A stretch of DNA of 15,003 bases. It comes from an uncultured Nocardiaceae bacterium (GTDB lineage: Bacteria > Actinomycetota > Actinomycetes > Mycobacteriales > Mycobacteriaceae). The stretch lies in NCBI GenBank assembly GCA_936936565.1, contig CAKZIX010000093.1, positions 1 through 15,003 on the forward strand. The letters are read 5' to 3'. Position numbers and translations under genes: made by a program. The notes beneath the pieces are model-generated. The model did not search any database. It was not told the DNA's origin and saw only the letters and a program-made list of their open reading frames with translations. Below, piece by piece: positions 8,306-13,368 of the stretch (position 1 is the first letter of the stretch; each line of letters begins with the position of its first letter).

Positions 8306-8386
8306 CGCGGGACTGAGTGCCCACTTTCGCACTCGACGAGGCAGTTTCGGCCATATGAACGCCGAAAGTGGACGCTCAGTCCCGCG
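8306..8386. repeat. Large inverted repeat between convergent genes
   Basis: Bases 8306-8329 and 8363-8386 are 24-bp inverted copies with two mismatches (core arm CGGGACTGAG..CCACTTTCG), separated by 33 bases. The loop itself can pair TTTCGGC (8345-8351) with GCCGAAA (8361-8367) as an alternative stem. The element occupies the gap between two convergent genes, and its right arm covers the stop codon (8376-8378) and last three codons of the SDR gene. It could be a bidirectional terminator or a small non-autonomous mobile repeat. No flanking direct repeat was evident to me. Confidence 0.7.
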
Positions 8387-9263
8387 CCGCCGCGTCGGGC
8401 GCGTCGGTCGCGTCGGGCGCGCCGGTCGCGACGGGCGCGCCGGTCGCGACGGGCGCGCCGGACGCACAGGTCGCGCCGGACGCGGCGATCGCATCGGGCG
8501 CGCCGGACGCGCCGCACGTGCTGGTCGCGTCGGTCGCGTCGAGGAGCGACCCGCAACGATCGTCGTAGCGCCCGCGCGCGATGTCGGCGACGAGATGCCC
8601 CGCCCGGGATGCGTCGTCCCATTCGATCACGTTGTCCCACACCGGCATCGACTCCGTCATCGGCGTACGTACCAGGCCCGGGAGCACATCGAGGACCACG
8701 ACCCCCGTGCCGGCGAGTTGCGGCGCAAGGGATTCCGTGAACAGCGTGAGTGCGCGTTTGGACACCGCGTAACCGGTGTAGTGGCCGGTGCGCCCGGCCG
8801 CCAGCGCGCGGCTGGCGATGTTCACAACGTGTCCGCGCCCGCGTTGGACCATCGCGGGCAGCACGGCACGGGTCATCAGCATCGGCCCGCGCAGGTTGGT
8901 CTCCACGACGCGCCACATGTCGTCGGGGTCGGCCGCGACGAACGGTTGCGCCGCCGGGTCGATCGTCCGGGCGTTGTTGACCAGCAGATCCACCGGGCCC
9001 AACTGCTGCTCGGCGTGCATGATCACCCGATCGATTGCGGCGCGGTCGGTGACATCCACCGCGGCGGGCAGCACCGGCGTGCCGAACCGGGCCCCGATCT
9101 CGTCGGCGAGCGCTCGCAACTGCGCGCCGGTCCGGGCCAGCACGAGCAGCGACATTCCTTCCGCGGCAAGGGTTGTGGCGATCGACCGGCCGATTCCCCG
9201 GCCGGCGCCGGTGACGATGCCGACCCGGCCTCGCAGCGATGGTCCGTTGCCGTCGCTTGCCAT
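8376..9263 (-). CDS. Short-chain dehydrogenase/reductase with low-complexity C-terminal tail
   Basis: This is a classical SDR of 295 residues, an NAD(P)H-dependent alcohol or ketone oxidoreductase. TGAGRGIG (18-25) binds the cofactor and NNAR (96-99) stands in place of NNAG. The catalytic set is Asn123, Ser151, Tyr165 and Lys169 (YAVSK), and PGLVRTPM closes the active site. The domain ends near residue 242 (RYDDRCGSLLD). The last 53 residues are an Ala/Gly/Pro/Thr/Asp tail (CASGAPVATGAPVATGAPDATDAPD) encoded by short GC-rich repeats and running into the inverted repeat at 8363-8386, so it probably arose by repeat expansion into the original 3' end. The ATG at 9263 has GGGGG 7 bases upstream; an upstream in-frame ATG at 9308 would add 15 unsupported residues. 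The substrate is unknown. Confidence 0.9.
   Translation of the reverse strand: MASDGNGPSLRGRVGIVTGAGRGIGRSIATTLAAEGMSLLVLARTGAQLRALADEIGARFGTPVLPAAVDVTDRAAIDRVIMHAEQQLGPVDLLVNNARTIDPAAQPFVAADPDDMWRVVETNLRGPMLMTRAVLPAMVQRGRGHVVNIASRALAAGRTGHYTGYAVSKRALTLFTESLAPQLAGTGVVVLDVLPGLVRTPMTESMPVWDNVIEWDDASRAGHLVADIARGRYDDRCGSLLDATDATSTCGASGAPDAIAASGATCASGAPVATGAPVATGAPDATDAPDAAARD
8379..8537. repeat. GC-rich short tandem repeats encoding the SDR tail
   Basis: The plus strand is built from variants of GGGCGCGCCGGTCGCGAC. Two exact 18-bp copies lie at 8415-8432 and 8433-8450, with further degenerate copies and 9-bp half units on both sides. They lie within a reading frame, and lengths in multiples of 9 keep it open. 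Read on the minus strand they give the GAPVAT/GAPDAT residues. Confidence 0.75.
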
Positions 9264-9652
9264 AGACCAGCCCCCTTCGCCGCCGGTGCGTCCTTGCGCA
9301 CAATCCAATCATCCAGGCGGCCGTCAGCCATCGACTGTGCGCCGAATGACCCGTCATGTGCGGGTGATCGGCCCGCGGTACGCGCTGCCCGTCGCTGATG
9401 CGTCATACCGCGAGCGATGCTCGGACGCGTCGCGGCCGTCGTCGAGATCACCGATATCCCGGGCACCACCGTTCGGACGACCGGCCCTTCGTGCCGCGGC
9501 AGTGCCGTGCGCGACCGTCAGGGCGGCGACGATGCGCGCGATGACCGTGATGGCAGCCCGCTCGTGCTCTGTGACACCTGCGGCACGCGCACCCGGGCGC
9601 TGCTTCGTGCGGCCCTCTCGCATCTACCATCCGGTGGATCAGCCACTCTCCG
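9264..9652. other. Gene-free stretch upstream of the SDR gene
   Basis: About 390 bases between the SDR start and the 39-bp repeats. Several open frames cross it, including a minus-strand frame at 9354-9623 (89 codons), but none has a recognisable product, a good ribosome binding site or family-like composition; arginine and alanine dominate as expected from GC-rich shadow frames. The SDR promoter must lie at its left end, but I see no clear -10/-35 pair. Decayed genes are possible. Confidence 0.5.
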
Positions 9653-9797
9653 CCGCAATGCGGACTCGCGGAATGACCGTCAGACTCTCGGCCGCAATGC
9701 GGACTCGCGGAATGACAGTCAGACTCTCGGTCGCAATGCGGACTCGCGGAATGACAGTCAGACTCTCGGCGCATTGCGCCGACTTGCGAACTGTCCG
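9653..9797. repeat. 39-bp tandem repeat array, three copies plus a degenerate fourth
   Basis: Copies lie at 9653-9691, 9692-9730 and 9731-9769 and differ at only one or two positions (ACC versus ACA near base 26; first bases CC versus TC). A diverged fourth copy follows from 9770 to about 9797, next to the sufT stop. Each good unit contains the odd palindrome CCGCA-A-TGCGG, or a close variant, and copies 2 and 3 also contain TGAC-A-GTCA. The array lies between the end of the suf operon and the upstream region of the SDR gene. It may be a minisatellite (VNTR-like), a protein-binding array or a terminator cluster. Confidence 0.85.
9767..9781 (-). terminator. Short hairpin downstream of sufT
   Basis: CGGCGCA and TGCGCCG form a perfect 7-bp inverted repeat around one base, 16 bases after the sufT stop on the minus strand. 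It lies in the degenerate fourth copy of the 39-bp repeat and has stronger pairing than the matching palindrome in the other copies. It could end suf operon transcription. There is no T tract. Confidence 0.4.
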
Positions 9798-10289
9798 TCA
9801 GACGGTGAAGCCTAGGGCGCGCAGCTGCTCGCGGCCGTCGTCGGTGATCTTGTCCGGGCCCCACGGCGGCATCCAGACCCAGTTGATCCGGATGTCTTCG
9901 ACGAGCCCGCTGCGGACCAGCGCATTGCGGGACTGATCTTCGATGACGTCGGTGAGCGGGCAGGCCGCGGAGGTGAGGGTCATGTCGAGCACCGCGATGT
10001 TGTCGCTGTCTTCGAGGCTGATCCCGTAGACCAGGCCCAGGTCGACGACGTTGATCCCGAGTTCGGGGTCGACCACGTCGCGCATGGCCTCTTCGATGTC
10101 GTCGACGAGCTGCGCCGTCTCCGCGGACACCTCTGCGGCATCGGATTCGTCCGCGCCGACTCGCGCCGACTCCACAGCGGACTCGCTCGAGACGGACCCG
10201 CCCGCGTCACCGACCCGCGTCGACTCGCCCGGTCCGGCCTCGTTCGCGGCCGATACAGCGGGCGTGTCGGTCGCCGTCTGTTCGCTCAT
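9798..10289 (-). CDS. sufT: Iron-sulfur assembly protein SufT (DUF59/MIP18 family)
   Basis: SufT-type proteins help mature or deliver iron-sulfur clusters. The 163-residue product has the DUF59 domain at about residues 60-163: VDDIEEAMRDVVDPELGINVVDLGLVYGI, then LTSAACPLTDVIEDQ with the family's conserved cysteine at C110, and the ending WMPPWGPDKITDDGREQLRALGF. The first 58 residues form an acidic, Ser/Ala/Glu-rich extension without a clear fold, longer than I recall for the mycobacterial protein. The ATG at 10289 overlaps the TGA of sufU by four bases (ATGA), so translation is coupled. This is the last gene of the operon, in the mycobacterial order sufC-S-U-T. Confidence 0.92.
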   Translation of the reverse strand: MSEQTATDTPAVSAANEAGPGESTRVGDAGGSVSSESAVESARVGADESDAAEVSAETAQLVDDIEEAMRDVVDPELGINVVDLGLVYGISLEDSDNIAVLDMTLTSAACPLTDVIEDQSRNALVRSGLVEDIRINWVWMPPWGPDKITDDGREQLRALGFTV

Positions 10290-10741
10290 GACGCCTGCTT
10301 TCCTTGCTCGTCTGCGATCTGCACGACCGCGTCCTTGAACGCCAGCCAGCCCAGCAACGCGCACTTGACGCGGGCCGGGTACTTGGCCACCCCGGCGAAA
10401 GCGATGCCGTCGCCGATCACGTCCTCGTCGCCATCGACGGTACCCCGGCTGGAAATCATCTCGTTGAACGATTCGACGATGTTCAGCGCCTCGTCGAGTG
10501 GGCGCCCGATCACCTGATCGGTAAGCACCGACGTCGCGGCCTGGCTGATCGAGCAGCCCTGCCCGTCGTAGGAGACGTCCGCGACCACATCGTCGACCAA
10601 CTGGACCCGCAGCGTCACTTCGTCACCGCAGGTCGGATTGACGTGATGCACCTGCACACCGAACGGTTCGCGCAGGCCGCGGTGATGCGGGTGCTTGTAG
10701 TGGTCCAGGATGACGTCCTGGTACATCTGCTCCATACGCAC
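10286..10741 (-). CDS. sufU: SUF system sulfurtransferase/scaffold protein SufU
   Basis: SufU is the zinc-dependent partner that takes persulfide sulfur from the desulfurase SufS. The 151-residue product carries the zinc ligands Cys38 and Asp40 (NPTCGDEVTL), Cys63 (DGQGCSISQAATS) and Cys127 (RVKCALLGW), and the SufU-specific insertion around SRGTVDGDEDVIGDGIAFAGVAKYPARVK that separates it from IscU. Candidate starts are GTG at 10741, ATG at 10735 and ATG at 10726. I chose the GTG because the Mycobacterium tuberculosis protein has comparable residues before EQIYQDVILDHYKHP and AGGGG lies 12 bases upstream, though the spacing is long. Only 7 bases separate it from the sufS stop, and it overlaps sufT by four bases. 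Confidence 0.93.
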   Translation of the reverse strand: MRMEQMYQDVILDHYKHPHHRGLREPFGVQVHHVNPTCGDEVTLRVQLVDDVVADVSYDGQGCSISQAATSVLTDQVIGRPLDEALNIVESFNEMISSRGTVDGDEDVIGDGIAFAGVAKYPARVKCALLGWLAFKDAVVQIADEQGKQAS

Positions 10742-10748
10742 GCTGTAT

Positions 10749-12002
10749 CTAAACCCCTGTCGTGCCGAAGAATTCCTTGGCGCGCCGGACCGCCGCGACG
10801 AGCGCGTCCACCTCGTCGAGGGTGTTGTACACCGCGAACGACGCGCGCGCGGTGGCGGCGATGCCGAAGCGGCGGTGCAGCGGCCACGCGCAGTGATGCC
10901 CGACGCGAATGGCGACGCCGCTGTCGTCGAGGATCTGCCCGACATCGTGGGCGTGGATGCCCTCGACGACGAAAGCCACTGCGCCACCGCGGTGCACGTT
11001 CTCGGTAGGTCCGACGATCTGCACCCCGTCGATGCCGCCGAGCCCCTCGAGCGCCGCCGTCACCAACGTATGTTCGTGCGCGGCAACGGCTTGCATGCCG
11101 ATCGCGTCGAGATAGCGCACTGCGGCGCCGAGTCCGACCACCTGCGAGGTCATCGGCACGCCGGCCTCGAAGCGCTGCGGCGGCGGGGCGTAGGTGGAGT
11201 GATCCATGAACACGGTCTCGATCATCGAGCCGCCGGTGATGAACGGCGGTGTGGCGTCGAGGATTTCCCACGTGCCGTAGAGCACGCCGACGCCCGAGGG
11301 TCCGAGCATCTTGTGCCCGGAGAACGCCGCGTAGTCGACGCCGAGCTCGGCGAGGTTCACCGGCATGTGCGGCACGGACTGGCACGCGTCCAGAACAACC
11401 AGCGCGCCAACGGCTTTCGCGCGGCGCACGAGTTCCTCGACGGGTGCGACGGCGCCGGTGACGTTGGACTGGTGGGTGAACGCGACGACCTTGGTCGCTG
11501 CGGACAACTCCAGCGAGTCCAGGTCGATCCGGCCCTCGTCGGTGACGCCGTACCACTTCAGCGTGGCACCGGTGCGGCGCGCAAGCTCCTGCCACGGAAC
11601 GAGATTCGCGTGATGCTCGAGCTCGGTGACGACGATCTCGTCGCCGGGACCGACATGATGTGGGAAGCGGGAATCACCGAAAGCGTTGGTGACCAGGTTC
11701 AGCGACTCGGTGGCGTTCTTGGTGAAGACGATCTCGCGATCGCGCACGCCGACGAACCGTGCGATATCCGCGCGGGCCCCCTCATAGGCGTCGGTGGCCT
11801 CTTCGGCGAGTTGGTGCGCGCCGCGGTGCACTGCCGCGTTCGACGTCTCCAGGAAGTGCCGCTCGGCGTCGAGCACCTGCACCGGACGCTGCGAGGTGGC
11901 CCCGGAATCCAGGTACACCAACGGCTTTCCGTCGCGCACGGTGCGGCCCAGGATCGGGAAGTCGGCCCGGATCCTGGTGACGTCGAGGGTTGCCAGAGTC
12001 AC
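10749..12002 (-). CDS. sufS: Cysteine desulfurase SufS
   Basis: SufS is a pyridoxal-phosphate enzyme that removes sulfur from cysteine and holds it as a persulfide for iron-sulfur cluster building. The 417-residue product is full length. The PLP lysine is K231 in AAFSGHKMLGPSGVGVLYG, the cofactor-stacking histidine lies in TELEHHANLVPW (near 130), D205 lies in VVLDACQS, and the catalytic cysteine is C371 in RVGHHCAWPLHRRFG. The GTG start at 12002 directly follows the sufC stop (TGAGTG, no gap), giving tight coupling. The sulfur is then passed to SufU, encoded next. Start assignment is well supported by the opening LATLDVTRIRADFPILGR. Confidence 0.96.
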   Translation of the reverse strand: MTLATLDVTRIRADFPILGRTVRDGKPLVYLDSGATSQRPVQVLDAERHFLETSNAAVHRGAHQLAEEATDAYEGARADIARFVGVRDREIVFTKNATESLNLVTNAFGDSRFPHHVGPGDEIVVTELEHHANLVPWQELARRTGATLKWYGVTDEGRIDLDSLELSAATKVVAFTHQSNVTGAVAPVEELVRRAKAVGALVVLDACQSVPHMPVNLAELGVDYAAFSGHKMLGPSGVGVLYGTWEILDATPPFITGGSMIETVFMDHSTYAPPPQRFEAGVPMTSQVVGLGAAVRYLDAIGMQAVAAHEHTLVTAALEGLGGIDGVQIVGPTENVHRGGAVAFVVEGIHAHDVGQILDDSGVAIRVGHHCAWPLHRRFGIAATARASFAVYNTLDEVDALVAAVRRAKEFFGTTGV

Positions 12003-12062
12003 TCAGACCGCCGCCGCTCCGGTGAACCGCACGTAACCGTTCGCGTCGAGCTCGTCGGCGAG
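12003..12062 (-). pseudogene. sufC: C-terminal fragment of SufC, cut by a contig junction
   Basis: Reading leftwards, the codons just before the sufS start give LADELDANGYVRFTGAAAV and a stop at 12003-12005. This matches the end of actinobacterial SufC, the ATPase of the SufBCD complex, in which a GGPELADEL sequence precedes it. Here the residues before LADEL (LNDADG) no longer fit. The rest of sufC is missing because the sequence changes to an unrelated gene at about 12,042-12,062. It is listed as broken because only some 19 codons remain; in the source genome it is probably intact. Confidence 0.8.
12042..12062. other. Contig junction 1: suf operon segment to Actinomyces-like segment
   Basis: Within these 21 bases the minus strand reads LADELDA (end of SufC) and the plus strand reads RVELVGE (middle of an SDR where the family has LRLELVGEPVRV). 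Left of 12,042 only the suf reading makes sense; right of 12,062 only the SDR reading does. An overlap of about 21 bases between two unrelated genes on opposite strands suggests a short k-mer join in assembly. Confidence 0.8.
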
Positions 12063-12326
12063 CCCGTCCGCGTCATTGAGATCGCCCCCGGCATGGTTGA
12101 GACCGAGGAGTTCTCCCTCAACCGCTACCACGGCGACCAGTCGAAGGCCGACGCGGTGTACGCCGGCGTCGAGAACCCGCTCAGGGCGGAGGACGTCGCC
12201 GACTGTGTCGTCTGGGCCCTCGAGCGTCCGAGTCACGTCAACATCGACTCCCTCATCGTCCGTCCACGTGCGCAGGCCTCGAACACGGTCGTCGCGCGTG
12301 ACGGGAAGGTCGGCGGCCGCGCCTGA
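12042..12326 (+). pseudogene. C-terminal third of an SDR-family oxidoreductase, 5' part missing
   Basis: The frame gives RVELVGEPVRVIEIAPGMVETEEFSLNRYHGDQSKADAVYAGVENPLRAEDVADCVVWALERPSHVNIDSLIVRPRAQASNTVVARDGKVGGRA and then TGA. This is the end of an SDR of the YdfG/serine-3-dehydrogenase type: EIAPGMVETEEFSL is the post-active-site loop, and HVNIDSLIVRPRAQ is the characteristic C-terminus. The cofactor-binding and catalytic parts are absent because the sequence to the left belongs to the suf operon. No start codon or ribosome binding site is available, so the gene is incomplete in this window. Codon use (GCC, CTC, GAC, GTC dominant) matches the genes to its right and not those to its left. 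Confidence 0.82.
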
Positions 12327-12473
12327 GCACGGGCCCGGGGTCGTGCGGCACCGTCCTGTGCGGTCCTGCACATCGGGCTCACAGGTCGGGCATGCCAGGG
12401 ACCCAGAGCCTCTCTCTAGCGTCGTGCGCATCCGCCCCGGAGGGACCGGGGCCGGCCAGGAGGCAGGACGCGC

Positions 12474-13217
12474 ATGAGCGACGCCAGGTGGTCCGCGGCC
12501 AGTGGCTCCCACGAGAACGACGGGGCCGACATCGGCTCCGTCTCCGACCGCACCCAGCGGATCGACCAGCCCGAGGGCGGCGACGGCGTCGCGGCGACGC
12601 AGTCCCTGCCCACCACCGGACGCGCCTCCGGCACCACGGCCGACGGCGGCACGAGCCCCTTCCAGCCCGGGACCGCGCCCACCGCGTGGAGCGCCGAGTC
12701 CGGCTCGGCCTACGCCGCGGACGCGGGCACGGGCAACGCGTCGACCCCGGAGGGCTGGAGCTCCGGGCGCCACGCGCAGGAGTCCGCTCCCGTCTCCGGG
12801 GGCACGCCCGTGCCCGCCGCGAGCGCCCCCGCCGTCACCGTGAGCCGCCCCTGGTACAAGCGTGCCTGGGCTCGCGGTGTGGCGGGTGTTGCCGTCGTCC
12901 TCGCCTCCTTCGGCCTGGGCTGGGCCTCGCACGACGTCACGAGCACCTCGACCTCGACCTCCCAGCAGCAGGGCGGCCGCGGCGGGCAGGGAGGTCAGGT
13001 GGGGCAGATGGGCCAGGACGGCCAGATGGGTCAGCAGGGCCAGTCGGGCCAGGGCGGGCAGGACGGCCAGATGGGGCAGCAGGGCCAGTCCGGCCAGTCC
13101 GACTCATCCGGCGGCGTCCTCCAGGACAAGCGCGGGCAGTCGGGAGGCTCCGGCCAGACCGCCCCGACGGACGGCGCGACCGACGCCGCCAACACCTCCG
13201 CGGACTCGAACACCTGA
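12474..13217 (+). CDS. Single-pass membrane protein with Gly-Gln repeat tail
   Basis: I do not recognise this 247-residue protein by family. Residues 1-125 are hydrophilic and disordered-looking (Ser, Gly, Thr, Ala). A basic patch RPWYKRAWAR leads into one membrane helix, GVAGVAVVLASFGLGW (about 135-150), so by the positive-inside rule the N-terminal half is cytosolic and the C-terminal half outside. The outer part has a Gln-Gly repeat (167-209) containing two 15-residue units GQDGQMGQQGQSGQG/S, and then a Ser/Gly/Asp end. The ATG at 12474 has a perfect AGGAGG 9 bases upstream. An LPTTG at residues 45-49 is not followed by a membrane segment and is not a sortase signal. Composition suggests an Actinomyces-type genome. 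Confidence 0.85.
   Translation: MSDARWSAASGSHENDGADIGSVSDRTQRIDQPEGGDGVAATQSLPTTGRASGTTADGGTSPFQPGTAPTAWSAESGSAYAADAGTGNASTPEGWSSGRHAQESAPVSGGTPVPAASAPAVTVSRPWYKRAWARGVAGVAVVLASFGLGWASHDVTSTSTSTSQQQGGRGGQGGQVGQMGQDGQMGQQGQSGQGGQDGQMGQQGQSGQSDSSGGVLQDKRGQSGGSGQTAPTDGATDAANTSADSNT
13011..13097 (+). repeat. 45-bp in-frame tandem repeat in the Gly-Gln tail
   Basis: Two copies with a 45-base period, starting at 13011 and 13056, differ at only a few bases and encode GQDGQMGQQGQSGQG and GQDGQMGQQGQSGQS. Shorter GGNCAG units flank them. The period is a multiple of three, so copy number could change without breaking the frame. Confidence 0.75.
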
Positions 13218-13256
13218 GCCCGGAGCCGGGCCCGCGAGCGGCGAGTCGGGCGAGCG

Positions 13257-13291
13257 CGTGCGCCGCACGTCCCTGGGACGCGCGGCGCACG
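13257..13291 (+). terminator. Strong hairpin downstream of the membrane-protein gene
   Basis: CGTGCGCCGC (13257-13266) pairs exactly with GCGGCGCACG (13282-13291). Inside, CGTCCC pairs with GGGACG around one base, with a single A/C mismatch between the two stems, so 16 base pairs form in 35 bases. TGTTTGCG follows, a weak T-rich tail. It lies 40 bases after the stop of the membrane-protein gene and just before the putative treC promoter, as expected for a terminator. Confidence 0.65.
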
Positions 13292-13294
13292 TGT

Positions 13295-13323
13295 TTGCGT
13301 ACCCAAGGTCGAACGTGTGTACT
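13295..13323 (+). promoter_or_regulatory. Candidate treC promoter
   Basis: TTGCGT (13295-13300) and TGTACT (13318-13323) are spaced by exactly 17 bases and lie about 45 bases before the treC start. The matches to the sigma-70 consensus are three and four of six, so this is suggestive only. No clear symmetrical operator for a sugar regulator was found. Confidence 0.35.
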
Positions 13324-13368
13324 GGGTCACGCTCCCGCGAGCGACGCGGGCCCTGACACGGAGAACGC

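Noticed and set aside
6488..8494. Minus-strand open frame of 668 codons
   Set aside because: It lies opposite the SRPBCC, shortened SDR and small hypothetical genes, begins in Arg-Pro repeats made by the GC-rich tandem repeat, and shows no recognisable domain.
9354..9623. 89-codon minus-strand frame in the gap upstream of the SDR gene
   Set aside because: Its Arg/Ala-rich composition is typical of shadow frames in GC-rich DNA, and it has no motif and no convincing start site.
9653..9797. CRISPR array
   Set aside because: The 39-bp units are directly adjacent with no unique spacers and no cas genes are nearby, so it is a plain tandem repeat.
10710..12041. Plus-strand frame that continues into the SDR fragment and looks like one 538-codon protein
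   Set aside because: The first part is antisense to sufU and sufS; only the part from about 12,042 resembles an SDR. The apparent fusion is created by the junction.
12606..12620. Sortase LPxTG anchor (LPTTG at residues 45-49 of the Gly-Gln protein)
   Set aside because: It lies near the N-terminus on the predicted cytosolic side and is not followed by a hydrophobic segment and basic tail.
9798..13217. A linked cluster of suf genes with the downstream SDR and membrane protein as a new iron-sulfur related system
   Set aside because: The neighbourhood is an artefact of the junction at 12,042-12,062, so functional linkage cannot be inferred.
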